64,000 bases of DNA from NCBI GenBank assembly GCA_017467845.1, contig JAFUKH010000025.1:78041-142040 (forward strand), read 5' to 3'. The stretch's first letter is position 1; every line of letters begins with the position of its first letter. A program made the translations under genes and the position numbers. Below the pieces are notes generated by a model. The model did not search any database and was not told where the DNA came from. It saw only the letters and a program-made list of their open reading frames with translations. Of this stretch, positions 1 to 7,916 are shown piece after piece. The stretch comes from Lachnospiraceae bacterium. Lineage in GTDB: Bacteria; Bacillota; Clostridia; Lachnospirales; Lachnospiraceae.

Positions 1-2
1 TT

Positions 3-1169
3 GAGAATGATACGAATCTTGTATCAGCGATATTGGAATATATTCAGGGTATTTCGGAGATAAAAGCTTATAATATGACAGGATCTTCACGTAAGAAGCT
101 GAATGATACCATTGCTACATCTTCTCAGACCAATATTGATATGGAGATGGTGGCAAACCGCTATATTCCGGTTCAGAGTATTGTCTTAAAGCTGACAGGG
201 GTAGCAGTTATGCTTGCATCTGTTAAGTTTTATCTTGATGGAAGCATGGGGCTTTTGACAGCCATTATTATGATGATTATGTCATTCCTTGTTTTTGCAG
301 GATTAGAGTCTATGGGTTCCTATTCTGCGCTCCTTAGAACTGTTGATATTTGCGTTGGTAAGGGACAGGAGATTTTAGGTATTCAGCCTATGGATATTGC
401 GGGAGCAGAGTATCATCCCAAGACACAGAACATTTCTGTAAGCGGAATTGATTTTGCCTATGAAGAGAAGAAGATTATTGATAATGTAACGCTTAACATC
501 CCGGAGAAGACTTCTGCGGCATTTGTAGGTCCTTCAGGTGGAGGCAAGACAACATTGTGCCATTTAATTGCCCGTTTCTGGGACGTACAGAAGGGAACGG
601 TTTTTTTGGACGGCAGGAATGTGAAGGAATACTCTATGAACTCGTTGATGGAGAATTACAGCTTTGTGTTTCAGAATGTATATCTGTTCCATGATACAGT
701 AGCGAACAATATTCGTTTCGGGCAGCCGGATGCTCCTATGGAAGCAGTAATTGATGCTGCGAAAAAAGCCTGCTGTCATGACTTTATTATGAAGCTCCCC
801 AATGGATATGACACCGTGATTGGAGAAAACGGTGCATCCTTATCCGGAGGAGAGAAGCAGAGAATTTCCATTGCAAGAGCGATAATGAAGGATGCACCTA
901 TTATTATTCTGGATGAGGCAACTGCGAATGTAGATCCGGAGAATGAAAAGGAATTAATGGAAGCCATTGAGGCACTTACGAAAGAGAAGACAATATTGAT
1001 GATTGCTCACCGTTTGAAAACAGTGCGTAATGCGGATCAGATTTTTGTGGTGGAAAAAGGTAGGATTGTTCAGAATGGTACGCATGATGAACTGGTAAAA
1101 CAGAATGGAATCTACCAGAGATTTGTAGACTCCAGAAAACAGGCTATTGGCTGGAAACTGGAGGCCTAA
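3..1169 (+). CDS. ABC exporter, permease-ATPase half, 5' end outside window
   Basis: C-terminal part of an ABC transporter with fused membrane and ATPase domains. The reading frame is open from the window edge (ENDTNLVSAILEYIQG...), so the true start lies upstream. The visible membrane part holds two helices near nt 180-320. The nucleotide-binding domain follows with Walker A (GPSGGGKTT, near nt 528), Q-loop (FVFQNVYLF), signature LSGGEKQR, Walker B (IIILDEATANVD) and the switch histidine (IAHRL). All catalytic residues are present. Such halves usually work as homodimers or with a second half encoded next door, which would lie left of the window. The siderophore/iron-type exporter-like subfamily is suggested by the neighbouring flavodoxin and Fur-like gene, but the substrate is inference only. 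Confidence 0.85.
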   Translation, partial: ENDTNLVSAILEYIQGISEIKAYNMTGSSRKKLNDTIATSSQTNIDMEMVANRYIPVQSIVLKLTGVAVMLASVKFYLDGSMGLLTAIIMMIMSFLVFAGLESMGSYSALLRTVDICVGKGQEILGIQPMDIAGAEYHPKTQNISVSGIDFAYEEKKIIDNVTLNIPEKTSAAFVGPSGGGKTTLCHLIARFWDVQKGTVFLDGRNVKEYSMNSLMENYSFVFQNVYLFHDTVANNIRFGQPDAPMEAVIDAAKKACCHDFIMKLPNGYDTVIGENGASLSGGEKQRISIARAIMKDAPIIILDEATANVDPENEKELMEAIEALTKEKTILMIAHRLKTVRNADQIFVVEKGRIVQNGTHDELVKQNGIYQRFVDSRKQAIGWKLEA

Positions 1170-1248
1170 ACTATGAATTTATGTTGTTGAGAATAAGTCC
1201 CATCAAGGAGCATTGATTTACGGCAACAGTTATGATATTCTGTTTAAA

Positions 1249-1264
1249 GTTAGTTAAAACTAAC
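1249..1264. promoter_or_regulatory. palindromic operator candidate before flavodoxin gene
   Basis: GTTAGTTAAAACTAAC: two 7-base arms (GTTAGTT/AACTAAC) around a 2-base centre, ending two bases before the AAAGGAGG ribosome binding site at 1266-1273. A close copy lies at 2401 in front of the Fur-like gene. The TTAG/CTAA half-sites resemble DtxR/IdeR/MntR-type metal-regulator boxes, which is knowledge of those families and not proof here. A repressor bound at this place would cover the start of the message. Confidence 0.5.
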
Positions 1265-1279
1265 CAAAGGAGGATTATC

Positions 1280-1711
1280 ATGGATAAAATTTATGTAGTT
1301 TATTGGTCACAGACAGGAAATACGCAGGCGATGGCAGAGGCAATCGGAAAAGGAATCACAGACGCAGGAAAAGAAGCCGCAGTAGTTTTTGTTACCGAAG
1401 CTTCTTTAGATGAATTAAAGGGTGCCAAAGCTTTTGCACTTGGATGTCCTGCAATGGGAGCTGAGGTTTTGGAAGAGGTAGATTTTGAACCGTTTGTATG
1501 TGATGTAGAAGGCTTTGTGGCAGGAAAAACCATCGCTCTTTTCGGATCTTACGGTTGGGGAGATGGACAGTGGATGCGTGACTGGGCAGAAAGAATGGAG
1601 GCAAGTGGTGCAACTGTATTAAATGGAGAAGGCTTAATGTGTCATGAGGTACCGGATGCAGCGGCACTTGCAGAGTGTGAAGCACTCGGCAAACGGTTGG
1701 CAGCATTGTAA
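1280..1711 (+). CDS. flavodoxin (short chain)
   Basis: A 144-residue FMN-binding electron carrier that can replace ferredoxin when iron is short. The phosphate-binding loop S10-Q-T-G-N-T15 follows the first beta strand (KIYVVYW), and the later strands (AFALGCPAMG, TIALFGSYGWGDG) match the flavodoxin fold, with aromatic residues at the flavin site. Length is normal for short-chain flavodoxins. I place the start at the ATG seven bases after AAAGGAGG and not at an earlier in-frame codon (1232), because the earlier start would run through the palindrome. Position directly behind a metal-type operator and before DUF3793 fits an iron-response role (inference). Confidence 0.9.
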   Translation: MDKIYVVYWSQTGNTQAMAEAIGKGITDAGKEAAVVFVTEASLDELKGAKAFALGCPAMGAEVLEEVDFEPFVCDVEGFVAGKTIALFGSYGWGDGQWMRDWAERMEASGATVLNGEGLMCHEVPDAAALAECEALGKRLAAL

Positions 1712-1739
1712 AATGACTGGTTAGGAATAGGAAAATGCT

Positions 1740-2303
1740 ATGGATTGTTGCCTACTTGAGTCTAGGTTGATAGAGCATTGCGCACCAACACTTGCAGGGA
1801 TGAAAGCTGCCGGTTTGTTTAATTATTTTTATCAGGAAAAGCAGGTCATATTAAATGAATTAGATATGGTAAATGAAATGCTGAATCAGCGTGGTGTTTA
1901 TGTGGAAGCACTGTTGTGGAGATCGGACTCGGTACTGATATATACATACAGGCTGAAGCATCTACAGGATGAGTTATACTACCCTGGAGTGATGGAACTG
2001 CTGGGGCAATATGGGTATACTTGCTGTGAGGCAAAAAGCTGTATCCATCATTTAAAAGAGAGACTATACAATTATGAGTGCTTTCCGCATGAAATAGGTG
2101 TGTTCCTCGGATATCCTTTAGAGGATGTCAAGGGATTCATTGAAAACAAGGGGAAGAATTGTAAAAGCTGCGGATTGTGGAAGGTATATTGCAACGAAGG
2201 GGAAAAGCAAAAGCTATTTGAGAAATTTAAGAGGTGTACAAAGGTGTATATGCAGGTATTTGATGAAGGACGGCGGCTTACACAAATGACTGTACTTACT
2301 TAA
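1740..2303 (+). CDS. DUF3793 family protein
   Basis: A 187-residue protein recognised as DUF3793 by its C-terminal core: FPHEIGVFLGYPLEDV followed by the cysteine motif KNCKSCGLWKVYCN. It has ten cysteines, several in pairs (C3-C4, CCEAKSC), no signal peptide and no clear membrane segment. The biochemical function of the family is unknown to me. It commonly sits beside flavodoxin genes in Clostridia, and here it starts 28 bases after the flavodoxin stop, so the two are likely co-transcribed from the promoter behind the 1249 palindrome. A strong hairpin follows at 2308. Confidence 0.8.
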   Translation: MDCCLLESRLIEHCAPTLAGMKAAGLFNYFYQEKQVILNELDMVNEMLNQRGVYVEALLWRSDSVLIYTYRLKHLQDELYYPGVMELLGQYGYTCCEAKSCIHHLKERLYNYECFPHEIGVFLGYPLEDVKGFIENKGKNCKSCGLWKVYCNEGEKQKLFEKFKRCTKVYMQVFDEGRRLTQMTVLT

Positions 2304-2307
2304 AAAT

Positions 2308-2358
2308 ATACGGCATTTGATGTTCTTGATGCGGAACATCAGATGTCGTATTTATTTG
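2308..2358 (+). terminator. intrinsic terminator after DUF3793 gene
   Basis: An 18-base-pair stem (2308-2325 with 2334-2351, two G-T wobbles) with an 8-base loop, followed by a weak T-rich tail TTATTTG. It ends the flavodoxin-DUF3793 unit. Confidence 0.75.
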
Positions 2359-2400
2359 GCAATATTGACATGGAAAGGAAGAAAATGTATACTTAAATAA

Positions 2401-2416
2401 GTCAGTTACAACTAAC
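2401..2416. promoter_or_regulatory. second copy of palindromic operator, before Fur-like gene
   Basis: GTCAGTTACAACTAAC matches the element at 1249 in 14 of 16 positions and has the same 7-2-7 layout, with one arm mismatch. It lies 36 bases before the ATG of the Fur-like gene, a position fitting autoregulation or control by a common metal sensor. Confidence 0.5.
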
Positions 2417-2451
2417 CATGGATAGAACTTGCTGACAAAGGAAGTGAATAT

Positions 2452-2913
2452 ATGGAACAGAAGAGTCCAAAAGATTCAACATATTATGAGAGAACTAAAA
2501 TAAGAAAAGAGCTGGTGATTCAGAGATTGCGGGAGCGTGGTTGTCGGATTACAAAGCAAAGACAGGTGCTGTTGGATATCATTTTGGAACAGGACTGCGT
2601 AAGCTGTAAAGAAATGTATTATAAAGCAAATGCAATCGAGCCATCCATCGGAATGGCAACGGTTTATAGAATGGTAAGCTTATTGGAGGATATAGGAGCA
2701 TTTGACCGAAAAAACATGTACAAAATATCCTGTTGCATGGACTGCGATAAAGAAAATGCCTGTACGATTCAATTCGAGGACAATACGTTTTGCCAGTTAA
2801 CGGCACGAAATTGGTACAAGGTCATTTCAGAGGGATTGAAGGGGTGTGGATATGGAGATGGAAAGAAGGTTAAGTGTGTAGTAGTAGAGCCTTGTACAAA
2901 TGACTGCGATTAA
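2452..2913 (+). CDS. Fur-family transcription regulator, atypical metal-site region
   Basis: A 153-residue winged-helix regulator of the Fur family. The N-terminal DNA-binding domain is clear (RLRERGCRITKQRQVLLDII, then TVYRMVSLLEDIGAFDR). The usual histidine-rich segment after the wing (HHHxxC-type) is missing. In its place stands KISCCMDCDKENACTI, and the last 30 residues hold further cysteines (GCGYGD, KCVVVEPCTNDCD). It may bind metal through cysteines, sense redox state or have lost metal control. The ribosome binding site GGAAGTG precedes the ATG. The gene sits alone behind the 2401 palindrome and between flavodoxin and metal-ATPase genes, so a metal or redox role is likely (inference). 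Confidence 0.8.
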   Translation: MEQKSPKDSTYYERTKIRKELVIQRLRERGCRITKQRQVLLDIILEQDCVSCKEMYYKANAIEPSIGMATVYRMVSLLEDIGAFDRKNMYKISCCMDCDKENACTIQFEDNTFCQLTARNWYKVISEGLKGCGYGDGKKVKCVVVEPCTNDCD

Positions 2914-2999
2914 TGAGAAATTTTCTCAATAAACAGGAATACTATAGAAACTGCCATGGATTAGACTTATAATAAACGAAAAGGAAGGAGATGCTGTGT

Positions 3000-3284
3000 A
3001 TGTTAGGTATATTTAAGAATGTTGATATGAAGAAAACAGGGGCTTTTGCTGCAGGAGTTTTGTTTGGTACCGCCGGAATAAAGGTATTATCCAGTAAGGA
3101 TGCCAAGAAGGTATATACGCATTGTGCAGCGGCGGCACTTCGGGCAAAGGAGTGTGTTATGAAGACTGTTACCAGCATTCAGGAGAATGCAGAGGATATT
3201 TATGCGGAAGCACAGCAGATTAATGAAGAGAGAGCTGCGGCAGAAGCAGAATTTGAAGAGGAAAGTGATGGAGCGGACGAATAG
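3000..3284 (+). CDS. small DUF6110-like membrane-associated protein
   Basis: A 94-residue protein with one hydrophobic glycine/alanine-rich segment near the N-terminus (GAFAAGVLFGTAGIKVL), a short cysteine-bearing helix (YTHCAAAALRAKEC) and an acidic C-terminal tail (EAEFEEESDGADE). The pattern is that of DUF6110 proteins, which I recall beside P1B ATPases in Firmicutes. I prefer the ATG at 3000 over the one at 2991, because the latter lies only one base from the AAGGAAGGAG ribosome binding site. It may be a partner or metal-handling accessory of the ATPase that follows, with only a hairpin between them. Function unproven. Confidence 0.65.
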   Translation: MLGIFKNVDMKKTGAFAAGVLFGTAGIKVLSSKDAKKVYTHCAAAALRAKECVMKTVTSIQENAEDIYAEAQQINEERAAAEAEFEEESDGADE

Positions 3285-3312
3285 AAGCCGACTATAAGGA
3301 TTACATATTACA

Positions 3313-3342
3313 ACACCTGTGGGAGATACTACAGGTGTTTTT
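3313..3342 (+). terminator. hairpin with T tract between DUF6110-like gene and ATPase
   Basis: ACACCTGT and ACAGGTGT form an 8-base-pair stem with a 10-base loop, followed by TTTTTC. It could end most transcripts of the small gene or act as an attenuator before the ATPase gene, which starts 29 bases on. Confidence 0.6.
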
Positions 3343-3370
3343 CTCTAATGTGGAAAGGATAGTGTTTTAG

Positions 3371-5446
3371 ATGAAATTCAGGATTATGCATGAAATAAAA
3401 GGACGTATGAGGGTACATATAATGCAAAATCAAATGTCCTTTAAGGAAGCGGATATTCTTCAATATCATCTGTCCAATCAAAGGTTTATCACAATGGTAA
3501 AGGTATATGAGAGAAATCAGGATGTGGTTATCTGTTATACCGGAGAACGAGAACAGATTATTCAGCTTCTTAGGAAATTTTCGTATGAAAAAGTATCTGT
3601 ACCGGAACATGTGTGGCAGAATTCCGGGAGAGAGGTAAATAGAGAATACTGGGATAGGCTGGTACAAAAGGTGATTTGCCGTATGCTCAGAAAATGTTTC
3701 TTACCTATGTCGGTGCGAGAGCTTATTATATTGGGGAAGTCGGTCAAGTATGTATGGGAAGGTATTCGCTCATTGAGTAAAGGCAGAATAGAGGTTCCTG
3801 TTTTAGATGCAACAGCAATTGCGGTTTCCGTACTTCGCGGAGACTTTGCCACCGCAGGGTCTGTTATGTTTTTGCTTGGGATAGGTGAAATCCTGGAGGA
3901 GTGGACTCATAAAAAATCGGTGGATGATTTGGCAAGGAGTATGTCCTTGAATATCAGTAAAGTCTGGCTTCTTGCAGACGGGAAAGAGATTCTGGTAGAT
4001 ACGGAGCAGATTCAACCGGGAGATGTTGTGGTAATTCACATGGGAAACGTAGTGCCCTTTGACGGTATTGTTGTGGAGGGCTCCGGAGCTGTAAATCAGG
4101 CATCTATTACGGGAGAGGCTCTGGCCGTTGCAAAAGAAGAAGGTGGCTATGTCTATGCGGGAACAGTACTCGAAGAAGGAGAACTGCGTATTCAGGTAAA
4201 GGAAACTGCAGGCTCCAATAAATATGAGAAGATAGTTGCTATGATTGAGGAATCAGAAAAACTAAAATCTTCCATGGAAGGAAAAGCAGCACATTTGGCA
4301 GACAAATTGGTGCCCTATACTATGTTGGGAACTGCATTAGTATATTTGTTAACCCGTAATGTAACAAGAGCATTATCGGTTTTAATGGTGGATTTTTCGT
4401 GTGCATTAAAGCTTGCAATGCCAATCTCTGTTTTGTCAGCAATTCGGGAATCCAGTACGTACAAGATAACAGTGAAGGGTGGAAAATTTCTGGAATTAGT
4501 ACAGGAAGCAGACACCATCGTTTTTGATAAGACCGGGACGCTGACCAATGCATCGCCAACAGTCGCACAGGTGATTCCGTTTATTGAGGAAGAACCGAAA
4601 GAACTTTTGCGTATTGCGGCATGTCTGGAGGAACATTTCCCACATTCGATGGCAAGAGCTGTGGTTAATGCAGCGCAGGCTCAGGGGCTCACTCACGAAG
4701 AAAAACATTCCAAGGTGGAATATATAGTTGCACATGGAATTTCCTCTATGGTAGATGGCAAAAAGGTAGTGATTGGCAGTTATCACTTTGTCTTTGAGGA
4801 TGAGAAATGTTGCATACCGGAAGGAACGCAGTCAAGATTCGATAATCTCCCGGAGAATTATTCACACTTATATCTTGCTATAGAAGGGAAATTGGCAGCA
4901 GTCATCTGTATTGAAGATCCTTTACGGGAAGAGGCGGCGGGAGCAATAAAAGCCTTGAAAGAGGCAGGATTCTCCAAGATAGTTATGATGACAGGGGATA
5001 GTGAGAAAATTGCACGTTCTGTTGCATCCAGAGTAGGTGTGGATGAATATTTTGCGGAAGTATTACCGGAAGAGAAAGCACGATTTGTAGAAAGTGAACG
5101 AGCAGCCGGAAGAAAGGTTATCATGGTGGGAGATGGTATTAACGATTCCCCGGCACTTTCGGCAGCAGATGTTGGTATTGCTATCAATGATGGTGCGCAG
5201 ATTGCCAGGGAAATTGCAGATATCACCATTGATGCAGGAAGTTTGAATGAATTGGTTACCTTGAAGCACATCAGCAATGGATTGGCAAAAAGAGTTAAAG
5301 GTAATTATTTAAGTATTGTAGGAATAAATTCCGCATTGATATTGCTAGGCATTGGCGGAATTGTGCAACCGACTACTTCTGCCCTGATCCATAACACATC
5401 TACATTGGCGATTAGTTTGAATAGTATGAAGGATTTATTGAGCTAG
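3371..5446 (+). CDS. P1B-type metal-transporting ATPase with FSC motif
   Basis: A 691-residue P-type ATPase. Actuator motif T247-G-E, phosphorylation site D386-K-T-G-T and hinge G587-D-G-I-N-D are all present, so the pump should be active. The N-terminal 75 residues look like a cysteine-free relic of a metal-binding domain. The transmembrane metal motif is F342-S-C-ALKLAMP in place of the usual CPC or SPC, and the family's HP dipeptide in the nucleotide domain reads HS (HFPHSMARA). These changes point to an unusual P1B subgroup whose ion I cannot name; manganese-, iron- or zinc-type transport are all possible. It follows the DUF6110-like gene and would have been followed by uvrB before the island inserted. 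Confidence 0.85.
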   Translation: MKFRIMHEIKGRMRVHIMQNQMSFKEADILQYHLSNQRFITMVKVYERNQDVVICYTGEREQIIQLLRKFSYEKVSVPEHVWQNSGREVNREYWDRLVQKVICRMLRKCFLPMSVRELIILGKSVKYVWEGIRSLSKGRIEVPVLDATAIAVSVLRGDFATAGSVMFLLGIGEILEEWTHKKSVDDLARSMSLNISKVWLLADGKEILVDTEQIQPGDVVVIHMGNVVPFDGIVVEGSGAVNQASITGEALAVAKEEGGYVYAGTVLEEGELRIQVKETAGSNKYEKIVAMIEESEKLKSSMEGKAAHLADKLVPYTMLGTALVYLLTRNVTRALSVLMVDFSCALKLAMPISVLSAIRESSTYKITVKGGKFLELVQEADTIVFDKTGTLTNASPTVAQVIPFIEEEPKELLRIAACLEEHFPHSMARAVVNAAQAQGLTHEEKHSKVEYIVAHGISSMVDGKKVVIGSYHFVFEDEKCCIPEGTQSRFDNLPENYSHLYLAIEGKLAAVICIEDPLREEAAGAIKALKEAGFSKIVMMTGDSEKIARSVASRVGVDEYFAEVLPEEKARFVESERAAGRKVIMVGDGINDSPALSAADVGIAINDGAQIAREIADITIDAGSLNELVTLKHISNGLAKRVKGNYLSIVGINSALILLGIGGIVQPTTSALIHNTSTLAISLNSMKDLLS

Positions 5447-5486
5447 GTAGAAATTAGTGTGCGTTATGGCTTATAAAGCGTAAAAT

Positions 5487-5536
5487 AAAAAGAAAGTACA
5501 GAACAAAAGTTCGATTTTGTTCTGTACTTTCTTTTT
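5487..5536. terminator. terminator, left copy (upstream of uvrB scar)
   Basis: About 21 base pairs of AAAAGAAAGTACAGAACAAAA paired with its complement around a 6-base loop (GTTCGA), with T5 after it. It is symmetrical, so it can work in both directions. An identical copy stands at 25399 before the intact uvrB. It closes the ATPase gene. Confidence 0.85.
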
Positions 5537-5603
5537 GTCTTCTGCTATAATCATGTATGATTGAAGGAATACTATTTCTGAGATTCATAAGGGAGGCGCT
5601 TTC

Positions 5604-5786
5604 GTGAATCGTTCTGAGAAACCATTACGGGTTCCGGTAAGACTTTTACCATGGCAAACGTCATCGCGGCGCTGAATAAGCCTACGCTGATTATTGCCCA
5701 TAATAAGACACTGGCGGGACAGCTCTACGGAGAATTCAAAGAGTTCTTCCCTGAGAATGCAGTGGAGTATTTTGTGTCCTACTACG
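5604..5786 (+). pseudogene. uvrB: uvrB 5' remnant
   Basis: It begins with GTG and the first seven codons of uvrB, then a 112-base deletion shifts the frame, and then codons 46-98 of uvrB follow, including the end of Walker A, up to the SYYD region. After 5786 the sequence is unrelated. Against the intact copy at 25516, the coding part has ten single-base differences, all at third codon positions and all silent. That is the mark of divergence while both copies were functional. The piece therefore looks like the end of an older uvrB allele left behind when the island arrived, not a fresh tandem copy. Confidence 0.9.
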
Positions 5787-5996
5787 GGAGAAGTAGTTTT
5801 TTTCTGCGGTTTCGTAGTATTTTGTTTCAAATAGTTCAATAATTGGTACAGGATAACACGGAAATTATCGAACGGATGTATTGAAAAAGTGGTTGAAATT
5901 CGTACCGAAAAAGTTTTGGAAAAGTACTCAGCTAGAGAAGTATATATAAGAATATTGATGCTGAGTATATGACGTAATATTTTTAGAGAGATTATT
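5787..5996. other. AT-rich junction, no intact gene
   Basis: No start with a ribosome binding site is visible. A short open stretch near 5880-5970 reads EKVVEIRTEKVLEKYSAREV before a stop and could be a gene relic, but I do not recognise it. Confidence 0.4.
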
Positions 5997-6947
5997 ATGC
6001 ATTATTTTATTTTTTGGACAGCTCAAATAGGGATTATGCTATTGCCAATTGTGTTTGTAGTGTTTTTGGTTAACAGTTATAAAATACTAGAAAATGCATT
6101 TAAGGAAAGACGAACAATTAGAGAAACCCGGATTTACTTTAAGTCTGTTTTTGATTTTTTCCCAAGTAATGTTGAAAAAGTTTTAACTTCCAACAAAAAA
6201 AATTGTAAAGACGATATTGCAACATTTATGAAGAACTATTATAAGGTTTTCAGAAGAATAATTGTGTATTATGGATTTTGGATAACTTATATTGTAATGA
6301 TTGTAATGCGCATTCACCATTTGTGTTCAGGATTCTATATTAAAATGGGATTGAGTGATAATGGCTCTGTAATAGCATTTATTATAGCTTCGATTCTCGA
6401 GGTGTATTGGTTTTTATTGTCTCCAATTTTTGAATTCTATGGGAAATCACAATTAGTTGCTTTAGGATATTGGGTCTACAAAAGTATTGAGAAAATTTCC
6501 TTGATTGGTAGCAAATTTATAGCAAGATTTTTTGGGGTTGTTATATCCTATATCATCTTGTATTGGTTTATTGGAGTATTTGAAAAAAGAATATACGTAC
6601 ATATTAGTCAATATGGTGTGTGTTCATATATTGCTTTTTTGATGATATATCAGTATGGATTCTTGAATGTAATAGCAAGTATAGTTAGTAAAATTCCTTT
6701 TTTGAAGCGGAAGGATATATCGTTATTCGTAGGGTTAGACAGAAAGGTCATATATTCCAGTTTGAAAAATTGTACATACTTGGCAATGATTTTTATTAAC
6801 TCTTTATTGGAGAATTCAGATGATATAATTGTTATTTCTATAGGGTTCTTATTTTTGTTTGATGATTATCTTGTTAAGGATAAGGAGATTGTTAAGTGCA
6901 TAGAAAACAATAAAAAAGAAGGAGTTATCAAGGAACAAGATTATTGA
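5997..6947 (+). CDS. unknown polytopic membrane protein
   Basis: A 316-residue protein I do not recognise. It has about six to seven hydrophobic segments: residues 5-25, 95-115, 130-150, 185-203, 215-235 and two near 265-290. A charged cytoplasmic-type stretch (residues 30-85) lies between the first two helices. Base composition is clearly more AT-rich than in the flanking core genes, with many ATA and TTT codons. Spacing to the preceding weak ribosome binding site (AGAGAG) is acceptable. It stands alone between the uvrB scar and mobile-element remnants, ends at a terminator, and was probably brought in by transfer. A role as immunity, phage-defence or element-encoded membrane protein is possible but unsupported. 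Confidence 0.65.
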   Translation: MHYFIFWTAQIGIMLLPIVFVVFLVNSYKILENAFKERRTIRETRIYFKSVFDFFPSNVEKVLTSNKKNCKDDIATFMKNYYKVFRRIIVYYGFWITYIVMIVMRIHHLCSGFYIKMGLSDNGSVIAFIIASILEVYWFLLSPIFEFYGKSQLVALGYWVYKSIEKISLIGSKFIARFFGVVISYIILYWFIGVFEKRIYVHISQYGVCSYIAFLMIYQYGFLNVIASIVSKIPFLKRKDISLFVGLDRKVIYSSLKNCTYLAMIFINSLLENSDDIIVISIGFLFLFDDYLVKDKEIVKCIENNKKEGVIKEQDY

Positions 6948-6970
6948 TAAAAGAGAATGAACTAGTACAT

Positions 6971-7018
6971 AGAGCGATTATTCGCTACCGAACTGGTAGC
7001 TGAGTAAGCGCTCTTTTT
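6971..7018 (+). terminator. double-stem terminator
   Basis: AGAGCG pairs with CGCTCT, enclosing a second stem GCTACC/GGTAGC, and is followed by TTTTT. It ends the unknown membrane-protein gene. Confidence 0.7.
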
Positions 7019-7065
7019 GTTTGCGCAAAAGCAGGCAAGGAATTCTAATCACAAGGAGGAAAGAG

Positions 7066-7572
7066 ATGAATTACAAAGAAAAACTGAAGGAAGAGCTTGC
7101 AGAACATTTTGCGCCAGTGGTGATTGAAGAAAACTCAATTTAGAAACTACAGGAGCAGGATTACGATGCTTTGACACTTCGGAAACAAGGGGAGAACATT
7201 GGTCTGAATATGAATGTGACGGCAATGTATGCCTCATATGAAGACGGAATGGGATTCAATGACATTGTGAGCAGAGCAGTTCAGATGGTGGAGAGTGGTT
7301 TTAAAGGTCGCCCGGACATTGATTTCTCAATGCTGAATGACTATGAGCAAATGAAGAGTTTGCTTGCCATGCAGGTTGTATCAAAGGAAGCTAATGTAGA
7401 TATGTTGCAGAAGATTCCGCATCAGGAACTGGAGGACCTGGCAGTTGTTTATCGTTTTGTATTATCTCAGGATGAAACAGGAGCTGCATTAGCGATTTTA
7501 TTGAGTGAAGAAGATCGCATTCTTTTTGGTCAAAAGGAGGACGAGATGGAACGAATTGCTATGCAGGAATGA
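7066..7572 (+). pseudogene. DUF5688-like mobile-element gene with in-frame stop
   Basis: A strong ribosome binding site (AAGGAGG) precedes ATG at 7066, and the frame reads MNYKEKLKEELAEHF... but meets TAG at 7141, codon 26. The same frame then continues (YDALTLRKQGENIGLNMNV, later KIPHQELEDLAVVYRFVLS) to 7572. This pattern fits the DUF5688 family found in conjugative elements of Lachnospiraceae. The family is usually longer, near 300 residues by my recollection, so the 3' end is probably lost as well. Translation from an inner TTG at 7171 is possible but lacks a ribosome binding site. I read it as a decayed relic of an integrative element. Confidence 0.7.
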
Positions 7573-7654
7573 TTAAAAGACACAGCATAGATTATCAGTT
7601 ATTAAACTCAAACCATACGGAGAGCGACAAAAGAGAACGGAGTATGCGTAGAAG

Positions 7655-7780
7655 GAAAGCTTTCGTGAAAAAATCTGTGTATCAGTTGATGAGGCGATGC
7701 AGAAAAATCCAGAAGATATAGAGACATTGCTTGCCGCTTTGTGGCGTTCTTATGGGTTTATATGTATAAGAGATATATAG
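7655..7780 (+). pseudogene. short coding relic
   Basis: An open stretch of 41 codons reading ESFREKICVSVDEAMQKNPE and on to ALWRSYGFICIRDI, without a start of its own. The composition looks protein-like, yet it is too short to place. It follows the DUF5688 relic and is probably part of the same decayed element. Confidence 0.3.
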
Positions 7781-7854
7781 GGATAGTGACGACATAAGGG
7801 TGTGCGTCTCAATTTTTAGGTATCAAAGGTAGGGGGGAACCATGTAACAATTGG

Positions 7855-7916
7855 AGTATATTCTGTTGTGAAGAAAAATACGCGCCAAATTATTAAAAAA
7901 AATGGTCAAATGTTGC
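7855..7916 (+). repeat. island repeat A, left copy
   Basis: Aligned without gaps to 18475-18536. The last 40 bases agree at 35 positions. The right copy carries one arm of a terminator stem (GGTCATATCTTG); here the second arm is missing, so the hairpin is lost. Confidence 0.7.

Larger units (their letters stand above)
5486..5786. repeat. left copy of uvrB promoter and 5' region
   Basis: This stretch matches 25398-25810. The first 118 noncoding bases (terminator, extended -10 TGCTATAAT, leader) differ at two positions only. A 112-base piece of the coding part is missing between 5626 and 5627, relative to 25539-25650. The match stops at 5786. It marks the left border of the accessory island. 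Confidence 0.9.

Noticed and set aside
5651..5842. A separate small gene of 63 codons
   Set aside because: Its first 45 codons are those of uvrB and it then runs into unrelated sequence; it is part of the scar.
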